Below are positions 36,794 to 45,628 of a stretch of 64,000 bases of DNA, piece after piece (positions within the stretch are counted from its first letter, which is position 1; each line of letters begins with the position of its first letter). The position numbers and the translations under genes were made by a program. Under the pieces are notes generated by a model that was not told the origin of the DNA, did no database searches, and saw only the letters and a list, made by a program, of their open reading frames with translations. Location: assembly GCF_000412635.1 (NCBI RefSeq), contig NZ_ASTG01000010.1, forward strand, positions 124,001-188,000, written 5' to 3'. Source of the stretch: Sphingobium bisphenolivorans. Lineage in GTDB: Bacteria; Pseudomonadota; Alphaproteobacteria; Sphingomonadales; Sphingomonadaceae.

Positions 36794-36905
36794 GCGGCCT
36801 GTGTGACATAAAGCGGCCGGAATGTCAGGCCCGATCCCCGGTGTTAACCCCGAATTGTCCCATTCAGGGGCGTGGCGGCGGCCCTGTGCCGAACTTTCTT
36901 TCCAC

Positions 36906-37103
36906 TCAGGCGATGATGTCGGGAACCAGTGCATCCTCCAGCATCGTCATCTCGTCGCGCAAGCGCAGTTTGCGCTTCTTGAGACGGGCGACCTGCATCT
37001 GGTCGCTCGAACCGGAACCGACCAGCGCGGCGATCGCGCTATCGAGGTCGCGATGCTCGACTCGCAACAGCTCCAGCCGACGCATGATGTCTTCCCGGCT
37101 CAC
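36906..37103 (-). CDS. DUF465 (YdcH-like) small helical protein
   Basis: A 65-residue protein: SREDIMRRLELLRVEHRDLDSAIAAL, then VARLKKRKLRLRDEMTMLED. This is the two-helix DUF465/YdcH pattern (...H.LD..I..L......I..LKK.KL.L.D.I..). The function is unknown. The start is taken as GTG at 37103 with AGGTGTGCG upstream; an internal ATG at 37085 is possible. It is divergent from a second DUF465 gene starting at 37278. Confidence 0.75.
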   Translation of the reverse strand: MSREDIMRRLELLRVEHRDLDSAIAALVGSGSSDQMQVARLKKRKLRLRDEMTMLEDALVPDIIA

Positions 37104-37277
37104 CGCACACCTACTTTCACGCTCATCATCTTGCCCCCAAGGCCTTGATAGCCCGCCCAACGGGATCGAACCATCGCAAATTTGGGGACGGCCCGTCGCA
37201 AAGCCCGACACGGGCGAAGACATGACACCCGAATCGTGATTTACTCCCTCATCCATCGCCCTCGTAAGGAGAATGTC

Positions 37278-37436
37278 ATGGAAAATAGCCACATTTCAGC
37301 TCTTTCAGCCAAGCATGCCGGGCTCGAGGCTCGAATTAAGGCAGAGACGAGTCGGCCGTTGCCCGACGCGATCCTTGTCGCCTCGCTCAAGAAGCAGAAG
37401 CTGCGTTTGAAAGAGGAAATGGAGGCGCAACACTGA
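37278..37436 (+). CDS. DUF465 (YdcH-like) protein, second copy
   Basis: A 52-residue protein (MENSHISALSAKHAGLEARI, then LVASLKKQKLRLKEEMEAQH). It shares the H-x-x-L-E-x-x-I and LKKQKLRLKEE pattern with the divergent gene at 36906-37103, so both belong to DUF465. AAGGAG seven bases before the ATG gives a clear start. It is followed by a terminator at 37548-37584. Function unknown; proteins of this type are often abundant. Confidence 0.78.
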   Translation: MENSHISALSAKHAGLEARIKAETSRPLPDAILVASLKKQKLRLKEEMEAQH

Positions 37437-37547
37437 CCCGGTGACGCCTATGGGAAAGGCTATGGGTCAGCGGTGGACGCCGCTGACCCGGCCTGTTCCC
37501 TTTTCAGGCAGGCGGCGTGGATGGAGGCCAGCCTGCATGAACCACGA

Positions 37548-37584
37548 AAGCCCCGGATTCCTTACGGCGCGGGGCTTGTTTTTT
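37548..37584 (+). terminator. Rho-independent terminator after the second DUF465 gene
   Basis: AAGCCCCG (37548-37555) and CGGGGCTT (37570-37577) form a perfect 8-bp stem, followed by GTTTTTT. Confidence 0.82.
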
Positions 37585-37598
37585 CTAGGATAACGGAC

Positions 37599-37964
37599 TT
37601 AACGGACTAGGCGGTGCTGGCGCAGATAGTCCGGCAGGGACGGGCGCGAATCGCCGGCCGACACCGGACGGCGCGCGAGTTGCGGATCGATCCGCTCATC
37701 GAAGGCAATGCCGATGCGGTCCTCCCGCGACCAGACAACGACACCTTCCACCTGACCGACCCCACGCAGGGCGAAGCTGACCCGAACACCTGATGGCACC
37801 GCGCGTTCGCAATCGGCCATCAGCCCGGTCGCGGACAGGTTGCGCACGCGAGCGCGGCCGAGCGGCGTTCCTTCCACCGAGGACAGGCTGGTCAAAAGGA
37901 ACAGGCTGTCCCGTGGGCCGGAACGGGCCGGCCCGCGAGAGGAGCTTTCCTGATAGTCATCCAT
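37599..37964 (-). CDS. PilZ domain protein
   Basis: A 121-residue protein that reads as a stand-alone PilZ domain. A Arg-containing start is followed by FLLTSLSSVEG, RARVRNLSATGLMADCERAVPSG (the NxSxxG element) and VVVWSREDRIGIAFDERID. Classical PilZ proteins bind cyclic di-GMP through RxxxR plus D/NxSxxG; here the second part is clear (NLSATG) and the arginines upstream (ARSGPRDS) do not make a perfect RxxxR, so c-di-GMP binding is uncertain. The ATG at 37964 has AAGG eight bases upstream; a TTG at 37982 is the alternative. Confidence 0.78.
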   Translation of the reverse strand: MDDYQESSSRGPARSGPRDSLFLLTSLSSVEGTPLGRARVRNLSATGLMADCERAVPSGVRVSFALRGVGQVEGVVVWSREDRIGIAFDERIDPQLARRPVSAGDSRPSLPDYLRQHRLVR

Positions 37965-38028
37965 CAACAACGCCTTGCACAATCGACTGATTTTGCAGTG
38001 AACGTGCCAAGGCGGGATGGAGAAAAGG

Positions 38029-38493
38029 TTAATCGTCGCGGGAGACTTTTTCCTGACGCTCGTGCCGCTCCTGCGCCTCGACGGTCATGGTCGCGATCGG
38101 GCGAGCCTCCAGACGGCCCAGCGAAATGGGCTCGCCGGTCACTTCGCAATAGCCATATTCACCCTCGTCGATGCGGCGGAGCGCGGCATCGATCTTGGAG
38201 ATCAGCTTGCGCTGGCGGTCGCGGGTGCGCAGTTCGATCGACCAGTCCGTCTCGCTCGACGCGCGGTCGTTGAGGTCGGGCTCGCGCAGCGGTTCGTTCT
38301 GCAGCACGGCGAGCGTCCCTTCGGCCTCCGCCAATATCTGCTTCTTCCAGTCCCACAGACGCTGCCGGAAATATTCAAGCTGCAGGGGGTTCATGAACTC
38401 TTCGTCTGCCGAGGGACGATAGTCGGGGGGTAGTGTTACGGCCGACTTGGGCGGGGTGTGGCCGTCTTTATCGGAATTCAGGACCGATGCCAT
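38029..38493 (-). CDS. dksA: RNA polymerase-binding transcription factor DksA
   Basis: A 154-residue DksA/TraR family protein that binds RNA polymerase's secondary channel and, with ppGpp, tunes stable-RNA and amino-acid promoters. The coiled-coil hairpin (FRQRLWDWKKQILAEAEGTLAVL, DRASSETDWSIELRTRDRQRKLISKIDAALRRIDEGEYGYCEVTGEPI) includes the Asp-rich tip region DLNDRASSETD. Only one of the four usual zinc cysteines is present (Cys116). This is known for alphaproteobacterial DksA proteins, which keep the fold with few or no cysteines. The ATG at 38493 is the family start. A long noncoding region lies upstream. Confidence 0.9.
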   Translation of the reverse strand: MASVLNSDKDGHTPPKSAVTLPPDYRPSADEEFMNPLQLEYFRQRLWDWKKQILAEAEGTLAVLQNEPLREPDLNDRASSETDWSIELRTRDRQRKLISKIDAALRRIDEGEYGYCEVTGEPISLGRLEARPIATMTVEAQERHERQEKVSRDD

Positions 38494-38922
38494 CTGGCTC
38501 TCCGACTCGCATGATCCCCGGTGCTCAAAGTGCCGGGGTATCCGTGACTTGTGATTGACGGCGCCTAATAGCCAGCGGCGAAGGCCGACACAAGCGCCCA
38601 ATCGAAAGCGGGCGATATCGCACGGGGTAGCGATACAGACGATGAACGGAAATGCGGCGAGTCCGCCCTGCTTCAATCTCCGAAAAGAAATGAGGCAAGC
38701 GCATAAACAGCGGGGCGGCGGATCGTATCACAATGGGACGTTAACCATGATCATTTGACTTTAGTTATAAATTATCTCGACTTGGTGGCGACATTCAGGG
38801 TTAACGCCATTGAAGTTAACGCTTTCTTTTGCGTTTTTAATCTTACGCAATGGCCGCCGCTCCTTTCCCGCTGGCACCGAATTCGGGAAAGGGGCGCAGG
38901 CAAGACATCAAGAGTGGAACCT
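38494..38922. other. 429-bp intergenic region between divergent dksA and the Ser/Thr-repeat gene
   Basis: No convincing gene on either strand. The right half is notably AT-rich for this genome and holds a TTAACCAT sequence (38741-38748). It also has TTGACT followed by AT-rich sequence, and two direct copies of GTTAACGC starting 15 bases apart near 38800. It must contain the promoters of dksA (minus) and of the 38923 gene (plus); I could not assign exact -35/-10 boxes. Confidence 0.6.
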
Positions 38923-39789
38923 ATGTCGGTACGAATGGCACTCGCTAAATTATGCGCCTGCGCTTGCGGGGGAGCGATCATCGGCGGCGGCGCCGTCCAT
39001 GTCGCCGAGAGCGCGCGGCCGGCGGTGGTCCACAGCACCAAGAGCACCAAGGCCGCTCCGCGCAAACGCTATGCGGTGCAGACGGTCAAGCGCCGGGTGG
39101 TGAAGACCGTGTCCTGCGCGCCGCAGACGGTGACGGTGACCAGCCAGGCGGCACCCGTTCCCCTCCCCGCGCCGATGCCGGCCGAAATGCCGGTCATGTC
39201 CGGCGGTGGCGGTGGGGGGCCGATCGTGATGGCGGGTGGCCCCGGCTTTGGCGGGGGCGGTTTCGTAGGCGGCTTCTTCGGCGGCAGCGGCGGGGGATCG
39301 AGCGGAGGATCGGTCGTCATCTCCTCCACCAGCAGTTCGACCGGCGGGATCACGAGTTCCACCAGTTCGACTACAGGGGGCGTGTCGACCTCCACCGGCG
39401 GCGTGTCCACTTCCACCTCCACCGGGGGGGTATCGACCTCCACCGGCGGTGTCTCGACGTCGAGCGGTAATGTGTCGACGTCGAGCGGGAATGTCTCGAC
39501 CTCCAGCGGCAATGTGACGAGCAGTTCGTCCACCTCCAGCTCGACGAGTTCGTCGACCTCGTCGTCCACCTCCTCCTCCACCTCGACCAGTTCCTCGACG
39601 TCGAGCAGTTCTTCAAGCTCCTCGGGCGGGGACCATCATCCGCCGCCGCCGCCCACCGATGTGCCGGCACCGCCGATGGTGCTGCTGTTCGGTGCCGGCG
39701 CCGCCGCCCTGCTGGCGCGCAAGCGTTTCGCACGCAACAAGGCCGCGGAAGAAGGCGCAGCCGAACCGATCCCGGTGATCCGGACTTAA
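38923..39789 (+). CDS. Ser/Thr-rich repeat protein with PEP-CTERM-like C-terminus
   Basis: A 288-residue probable exported protein. An N-terminal hydrophobic stretch (LAKLCACACGGAIIGGGAVHV) is followed by a basic segment (KAAPRKRYAVQTVKRRVVK) and a Gly-rich part (about 93-130). A Ser/Thr/Gly tract at about 131-235 is made largely of seven-residue units such as TGGVSTS and SGNVSTS. After HHPPPPPTDVPAPP comes a single membrane helix (MVLLFGAGAAALLA) and a basic cluster RKRFARNK. Pro-x-Pro, helix, Arg is the layout of PEP-CTERM sorting signals, though the canonical PEP triplet is PAP here and about 18 residues follow the helix. Such proteins are usually processed by an exosortase and glycosylated; that is inference. 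The function is unknown. Confidence 0.7.
   Translation: MSVRMALAKLCACACGGAIIGGGAVHVAESARPAVVHSTKSTKAAPRKRYAVQTVKRRVVKTVSCAPQTVTVTSQAAPVPLPAPMPAEMPVMSGGGGGGPIVMAGGPGFGGGGFVGGFFGGSGGGSSGGSVVISSTSSSTGGITSSTSSTTGGVSTSTGGVSTSTSTGGVSTSTGGVSTSSGNVSTSSGNVSTSSGNVTSSSSTSSSTSSSTSSSTSSSTSTSSSTSSSSSSSSGGDHHPPPPPTDVPAPPMVLLFGAGAAALLARKRFARNKAAEEGAAEPIPVIRT
39364..39640 (+). repeat. Tandem coding repeats, 21-bp period, in the Ser/Thr-rich gene
   Basis: Within the gene at 38923-39789, three successive 21-base units start at 39454, 39475 and 39496 (TCGACGTCGAGCGG...AATGT), each encoding STSSGNV. Upstream lie related units encoding GGVSTST, and downstream a run of Ser/Thr codons. The repeats are in frame and probably vary in number between strains. 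Confidence 0.75.
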
Positions 39790-39879
39790 GCGGGGCGATC
39801 CGGCCGATGCGTCCGGGGGGAGGCGTCGGCCGGATATCGTGAGGCAGCGCCTTGCGCGGCTGCGCCCGGAACGGCATAG

Positions 39880-41166
<1,287 letters not shown>

Positions 41167-41177
41167 TTTCCCCCCTT

Positions 41178-41206
41178 CCCGTTCGGTTCGAGCTTGTCGG
41201 AACGGG
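41178..41206. repeat. Short copy of the GTTCGGTTCGAG dispersed repeat after serS
   Basis: CCCGTTCGGTTCGAGCTTGT continues with CGGAACGGG, so CCCGTTC/GAACGGG form the ends of a hairpin. The first 18 bases closely match the left arm at 4925-5026. It lies 12 bases past the serS stop codon, and TTTTT follows about ten bases later, so it may double as a serS terminator. Confidence 0.6.
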
Positions 41207-41252
41207 TGCGCAGGGTTTTTAAGCTCGAAGCAAACGGAAGTCAGGGAAATTC

Positions 41253-42017
41253 ATGCGCATCCTGCTCACCAATGACGATGGAGTTCATGCTCCGGGCCTC
41301 AAGGTGCTGGAGGAGATTGCGCGGGCGATTTCCGACGACATCTGGATCGTTGCGCCCAGCGAGGAGCAGTCCGGTGCGGGGCACAGCCTGACGCTGACGC
41401 GGCCGCTGCGCATCCGGGAGCATGGCGAGAAGCATTATAGCGTCACCGGCACGCCGACCGATGCGGTGATGATGGCGGTGGGGCATCTGATGAAGGATGC
41501 AAAGCCCGACCTGGTGCTGTCGGGCGTCAATCGCGGCGCCAATCTGGCGGAGGACGTGACCTATTCCGGCACCGTTTCCGCCGCGATGGAGGGGGCGATT
41601 TCCGGCATCAAGTCGATCGCGTTGAGCCAGGTCTATGAGCGGGAAGGCATGGATGACGCGGTTCCCTTCGCGGCGGCGCGAGCATGGGGTGAGCGGGTGC
41701 TGCGGCCGCTGATCGAAATGCCCGCCAGCCCAAGGCTGCTGTTCAACGTGAACTTCCCGGCGCTCGCTCCAGAAGCGGTGAAGGGCGTCCGGGTGGTGCG
41801 GCAAGGCTTTCATGATGTCGACCGCACGAAGATCATCGAGGGCACCGATCCGCGCGGCTACCACTATTACTGGTTTGGCCTCGGCAAGAGCGACGCGGTT
41901 CCGGAAGGAAGCGATCTGGCGGCGATCGCGGAGGGTTATGTGACTGTGACCCCGCTGCATTACGACCTGACGCAGGATGGCGCGATGGCGGCTACGGCGG
42001 CGGTGTTTGGCGGGTAA
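41253..42017 (+). CDS. surE: 5'/3'-nucleotidase SurE
   Basis: A 254-residue survival protein that dephosphorylates nucleoside monophosphates and short polyphosphate. Family marks are the start MRILLTNDDGVHAPGLKVLEEIA with the metal-binding DD, WIVAPSEEQSGAGHSLTLTRPLR, the substrate loop YSVTGTPTDAV, DLVLSGVNRGANLAEDVTYSGTVSAAMEGAI, and a C-terminal DLAAIAEGYVTVTPLHYDLT. It follows serS, as in many alphaproteobacteria, with the repeat between them. Confidence 0.96.
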   Translation: MRILLTNDDGVHAPGLKVLEEIARAISDDIWIVAPSEEQSGAGHSLTLTRPLRIREHGEKHYSVTGTPTDAVMMAVGHLMKDAKPDLVLSGVNRGANLAEDVTYSGTVSAAMEGAISGIKSIALSQVYEREGMDDAVPFAAARAWGERVLRPLIEMPASPRLLFNVNFPALAPEAVKGVRVVRQGFHDVDRTKIIEGTDPRGYHYYWFGLGKSDAVPEGSDLAAIAEGYVTVTPLHYDLTQDGAMAATAAVFGG

Positions 42018-42023
42018 TCTTCC

Positions 42024-42102
42024 GTCATCCCAGCGCAAGCTGGGATCTCAGGCGAGAGAGCACGACCCAGCCCCACGAGAGCCCAGCTTGCGCTAAGATG
42101 AC
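42024..42102. repeat. Dispersed inverted repeat, GTCAT...GATGAC type (copy 2)
   Basis: Arms at 42024-42049 and 42077-42102 are imperfect inverted copies, about 22 of 26 matching. Each arm contains its own hairpin around CCCAGCGCAAGCTGGG. Its layout matches the element at 2521-2609 although the inner hairpin sequence differs. It fills the gap between surE and the ion channel. Confidence 0.75.
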
Positions 42103-42224
42103 GAGTTATCGATGTATTGTTGAAGGGTTAGGGCTCTACTCCCCTAGCATGTGCCCCGCCAGGCAGCTAGAACCACCGCAATGCCGCCCATTTCCCTCTC
42201 CTTCAGCACGGACATCGCGGACCG

Positions 42225-43283
42225 GTGAGGATCGTCACCACCAAGCCGCCGTCGAGCGCCACCGGATTTCTGCGGCGGCGTTCCGGCATGCCGGTGTGGG
42301 CCGATCTTGCCTGGCGGGTGGCACTGGTGTTCGGGCTGATCGCGTTGGTGCTGCTGATCCACTGGGTTGGGCGCGACGGCCTCAAGGACAATCTCGACAA
42401 TCAGATCAGCTTTGTCGATGTGCTCTATTTCACGACGGTGACGGTCACGACCGTCGGCTATGGCGATATCGTGCCGGTGAGCCCCGAAGCGCGGCTGTTC
42501 GAAGCGCTGCTGGTAACGCCGATCCGGCTGTTCGTGTGGCTGATCTTTCTTGGGACGGCCTATAATCTCTTCTTCCGCAACATCTTCTACAGGTGGCGCA
42601 TGGCTCGCATTCAGGCCGATCTGCATAATCATATCGTCGTCACCGGCTTCGGCACGAGCGGGAGCGAGGCGGTGCGCGAACTGCTCGCGCGGGGCGTCGA
42701 TCCGCGCGAGATCGTGGTGGTCGATCCGGTAGAGAAGGCGCTGGCCGAGGCGGAGGACCTTGGCTGCAACATCATGTGCGGCGATTCGACGCGCGATCGG
42801 ACGCTGAAGGATGTGGCGATCCACCGGGCGCGCACGCTGATCGTATCGGCAGGGCGGGATGACACGTCGATCCTGATCACGCTGACGGCGCGGCATCTGG
42901 CCCCTCGCCTGCCGATCAGCATCGTAGTGCGCAACGAGGATAATGAACTGCCCGCGCGGCAGGCCGGCGCAACGACGGTCATCAACCCGGTCAGTTTCGC
43001 GGGACTGCTGCTGGCGGGCAGCACCAGCGGCAGGCATATCGCCGATTATATGGCCGACCTGGCGGCGTCGGGCGGCGAGGTGAAACTGAACGAGCGGTTC
43101 GCTGCGCCCGAAGAGATCGGCCAGCCGCTCTCCGCGATCGATACCGGGCTTGGCGTGCGCATCTATCGCGATGATCGCGCCATCGGCTTTTGGGAGGAAG
43201 GCGCGGCGAAGCTGCAGACCGGCGACCTGATTATCGAGATCGTGCAGGGGCATGCGGCCGGCGAAGCGCGCGCGCTGCGGTGA
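42225..43283 (+). CDS. Potassium channel with RCK (TrkA-N) domain
   Basis: A 352-residue channel subunit. The N-terminal pore module has TM1 (WRVALVFGLIALVLLIHWV), a pore helix with the K+ selectivity filter TVGYGD (residues 76-81) and TM2 (ALLVTPIRLFVWLIFLGTAYNLF). A cytoplasmic RCK domain follows: HIVVTGFGTSGSEAVRELL (Rossmann GxGxxG-like), EIVVVDPVEKALAEAEDLG, CGDSTRDRTLKDVAIHRARTLIVSAGRDD. A TrkA-C-like end (LGVRIYRDDRAIGFWEEG, LQTGDLIIEIV) closes the protein. RCK channels form tetramers gated by ligands such as Ca2+ or nucleotides. The start is GTG at 42225; no good ribosome-binding site is seen and an ATG at 42288 is possible. Confidence 0.88.
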   Translation: MRIVTTKPPSSATGFLRRRSGMPVWADLAWRVALVFGLIALVLLIHWVGRDGLKDNLDNQISFVDVLYFTTVTVTTVGYGDIVPVSPEARLFEALLVTPIRLFVWLIFLGTAYNLFFRNIFYRWRMARIQADLHNHIVVTGFGTSGSEAVRELLARGVDPREIVVVDPVEKALAEAEDLGCNIMCGDSTRDRTLKDVAIHRARTLIVSAGRDDTSILITLTARHLAPRLPISIVVRNEDNELPARQAGATTVINPVSFAGLLLAGSTSGRHIADYMADLAASGGEVKLNERFAAPEEIGQPLSAIDTGLGVRIYRDDRAIGFWEEGAAKLQTGDLIIEIVQGHAAGEARALR

Positions 43284-43337
43284 TTTCGGGCGGGGCCCGT
43301 GACATCGTCGCCAAAAATCCCTATGTGCGCGCCGATC

Positions 43338-44705
43338 ATGGCAACCAAAATTCCCGAAGCGCCGAAGGTCGGCATGGTGTCGCTGGGCTGTCCCAAGGCG
43401 CTGGTCGATAGCGAGCGCATCCTGACCAAGCTGCGTTCCGACGGCTATCAGATGTCCGCCGACTATGCCGGCGCCGACGTCGTGCTGGTCAATACCTGCG
43501 GCTTTCTCGATTCGGCGAAGGAAGAGTCACTGGAGGCGATCGGCGAGGCGATGGCGGAAAATGGCCGCGTCATCGTTACCGGCTGCATGGGCAATGAGGC
43601 GGAGATGATCCGCGCCAAATTCCCGCAGGTGCTGGCGATCACCGGGGCCCATCAATATGAGGCGGTGGTGAATGCGGTGCATGACGCCTCCCCGCCGGTG
43701 CCCAACGCCTTTGTCGATCTGGTGCCCGAGGGCGGCCTCAAGCTGACGCCGCGCCATTACAGCTATCTGAAGATTTCCGAGGGCTGCAATCATCGCTGCT
43801 CCTTCTGCATCATCCCTTCGCTGCGCGGCGATCTGGTAAGCCGCCGCGTCGACGCGGTGCTGCGCGAGGCGGAGAAGCTGGTGCATGCGGGCACGAAGGA
43901 ACTGCTGATCATCAGCCAGGACACATCGGCTTACGGCGTCGATACAAGGCATGAGGCGCGCCAGTGGAAGGGGCGCGAGGTGCGGGCGCACATGACCGAC
44001 CTGGCGCGCGAACTGGGGCAGCTGCGCACCGCCGAGGGCACGCCGCCCTGGGTACGGCTGCACTATGTCTATCCCTATCCGCATGTGGATCAGGTGATCC
44101 CGCTGATGGCAGAGGGGCTGCTGACGCCCTATCTGGACATTCCGTTCCAGCACGCCGCGCCTTCGGTGCTGAAGCTGATGAAGCGCCCGGCGAACGAGGC
44201 CAAGGTGCTGGACCGCATCCGGAAGTGGCGGGACATCTGCCCGGACATCGCGATACGGTCGTCCTTCGTCGTGGGCTTCCCCGGCGAGACGGAGGCGGAC
44301 TTCGAATATCTGCTGGAGTGGCTGGACGAGGCGCAGCTGGATCGGGTCGGCGCCTTCCGCTTCGAGCCGGTCGAGGGCGCGAGCGCCAACGGCCTGCCGA
44401 ACGCGGTGCCCGAGGAGGTCAAGGAAGAACGTTATCAGCGGATCATGGAGAAGACCGCTGCCATCTCCGCCGCCAAATTGCAGGCGAAGATCGGGCGCGT
44501 GCTGCCGGTGATCATCGACGAGGTGGGTGAGCCGGACGAGGACGGCTCGATCGGGGCGACTGCCCGCAGCCAGGCCGATGCGCCGGAGATCGATGGCAAT
44601 GTCTTCCTGCGCGACGTCGCCGAGGGCGTGAAGACCGGTGACATATTGAACGTGCTGGTCGAGGATGCCGACGAGCACGATCTTTATGGGGTGCCTCGGG
44701 GCTGA
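43338..44705 (+). CDS. rimO: Ribosomal protein uS12 methylthiotransferase RimO
   Basis: A 455-residue radical-SAM enzyme that methylthiolates an aspartate of ribosomal protein S12. The N-terminal UPF0004 domain has its three cluster cysteines (Cys18, Cys54, Cys83: [30 protein letters not shown]). The radical SAM motif CNHRCSFC lies at 150-157, with core parts [49 protein letters not shown] and [17 protein letters not shown]-terminal TRAM domain ([13 protein letters not shown]...EIDGNVFL) closes it. The ATG at 43338 is chosen to match the family; an in-frame GTG at 43299 also exists. Confidence 0.95.
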   Translation: MATKIPEAPKVGMVSLGCPKALVDSERILTKLRSDGYQMSADYAGADVVLVNTCGFLDSAKEESLEAIGEAMAENGRVIVTGCMGNEAEMIRAKFPQVLAITGAHQYEAVVNAVHDASPPVPNAFVDLVPEGGLKLTPRHYSYLKISEGCNHRCSFCIIPSLRGDLVSRRVDAVLREAEKLVHAGTKELLIISQDTSAYGVDTRHEARQWKGREVRAHMTDLARELGQLRTAEGTPPWVRLHYVYPYPHVDQVIPLMAEGLLTPYLDIPFQHAAPSVLKLMKRPANEAKVLDRIRKWRDICPDIAIRSSFVVGFPGETEADFEYLLEWLDEAQLDRVGAFRFEPVEGASANGLPNAVPEEVKEERYQRIMEKTAAISAAKLQAKIGRVLPVIIDEVGEPDEDGSIGATARSQADAPEIDGNVFLRDVAEGVKTGDILNVLVEDADEHDLYGVPRG

Positions 44706-44735
44706 AACTGTCCTCTCGGTCTAGCTAGTGATGTT

Positions 44736-44753
44736 CTCCTGCTTCAGCAGGAG
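44736..44753. terminator. Hairpin between rimO and the DUF3298 gene
   Basis: CTCCTGC and GCAGGAG form a perfect 7-bp stem with a TTCA loop in the 77-bp gap between convergent genes. There is no T-run on either side, so terminator activity is uncertain. Confidence 0.4.
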
Positions 44754-44782
44754 TATGTTGCACCACTGCGCATTTCAAAGAT

Positions 44783-45628
44783 CTATGGCGCGTCGGCGAA
44801 CGCGTCTTGATATTCGGTCTTGATCGCCTTGCGCATGGCGGCGTCGACCGGCAGCGCTATGTCATAGGTGCCTTCCGCATAGGGGCCGGCACTGTAGGGG
44901 CCGACGACCACGGTGACGCCGTCGATCAGCTTGCCCGTGCTGGAGGTCGGCACCAGCACATGCTGCATCGGGTCGATACAGGCGGTGAAATCATCGTCGC
45001 CGCTGCGGTTGACGGGCGCGCCGCGCTTCTTCGCGCGTGCCTTGTCCAGCGCGTCGCAGAAGCGGTCGCGAATGGCGGTGGCGAACTCGGCCGGGGAGGT
45101 CATCAGCGCCTCGATCGCAGTTTCACGGTGCCGCTCCCGGTCCCAGAGCAGTGCGTCATAGCCGGTCATGCCATGCGCGCCGCCGGTGTAGATGTAGCTT
45201 TCCGACTGAAGCGCGAGGAAGCGGGGCGTTTCCGCCGTCACCGTCCAGCGCGTTTCCAGGCTGTGCGGGCGGAAGGGAAAGCCCGACTCTTTGGCCGCCT
45301 TCTGGTCCTGCTGCGCCATCTTGAGCGCGTCGGCCTTGGCGGTGGTCATCGCCTTCTGGAACTTGTCGACCAGTGGGGGGATCTGCGCCGCTGCGGCAGG
45401 ATAGACATAGACGAATTCGAGCTGGTCGGTCTTCTCGGCAAGCTCGAACGCTTTGGCGGCAGGCGGCGGCTGAGGCTGGCCCGACATGCGGCTGGCGAAA
45501 TTGGAGACGGCGGCTTCATTGCCGGCAGCCGCCGCATTTTCCTGGTGGTCCGCCGCCGAGCAGCCGCGCAGGAACAGGGCCGCAACGACAAGCGGCCCGC
45601 CCCTCCTCCTCCAATGCGATGACCGCAT
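44783..45628 (-). CDS. DUF3298/DUF4163 (PdaC/RsiV-like) lipoprotein
   Basis: A 281-residue protein with a basic N-terminus, a hydrophobic stretch and a lipobox (LFLRGC), so it should be lipid-anchored after processing at the Cys near residue 23. The body matches the DUF4163 plus DUF3298 pair: QLEFVYVYPAAAAQIPPLVDKF, WTVTAETPRFLALQSESYIYTGGAHGMTGYDALLWDRER (the GGAHG element) and a C-terminal IDGVTVVVGPYSAGPYAEGTYDIALPVDAA. In other bacteria this module binds cell-wall sugars or polysaccharide, as in PdaC and the anti-sigma factor RsiV; here no sigma factor is adjacent. The ATG overlaps the stop of the upstream small gene (TGATG). Confidence 0.78.
   Translation of the reverse strand: MRSSHWRRRGGPLVVAALFLRGCSAADHQENAAAAGNEAAVSNFASRMSGQPQPPPAAKAFELAEKTDQLEFVYVYPAAAAQIPPLVDKFQKAMTTAKADALKMAQQDQKAAKESGFPFRPHSLETRWTVTAETPRFLALQSESYIYTGGAHGMTGYDALLWDRERHRETAIEALMTSPAEFATAIRDRFCDALDKARAKKRGAPVNRSGDDDFTACIDPMQHVLVPTSSTGKLIDGVTVVVGPYSAGPYAEGTYDIALPVDAAMRKAIKTEYQDAFADAP

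Noticed and set aside
38795..38825. Full CtrA box from the two GTTAAC motifs
   Set aside because: The TTAA copies are separated by 11 bases rather than 7, so they do not make a canonical CtrA site. Only the separate TTAACCAT half-site is kept as a possibility.
39364..39640. Short regularly spaced repeats that could suggest a CRISPR array
   Set aside because: The 21-base units are contiguous, without unique spacers, and stay in frame with a Ser/Thr-rich protein.
42098..42565. A 155-residue plus-strand frame at the repeat and start of the K+ channel
   Set aside because: It lies in a different frame from the clear RCK channel, begins inside the dispersed repeat and has no family features.
44736..44753. 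A further copy of a dispersed repeat similar to the hairpin near 29130
   Set aside because: Both contain CTCCT and GCAGGAG, but the match is only a few bases and could be chance, so only a hairpin is listed.
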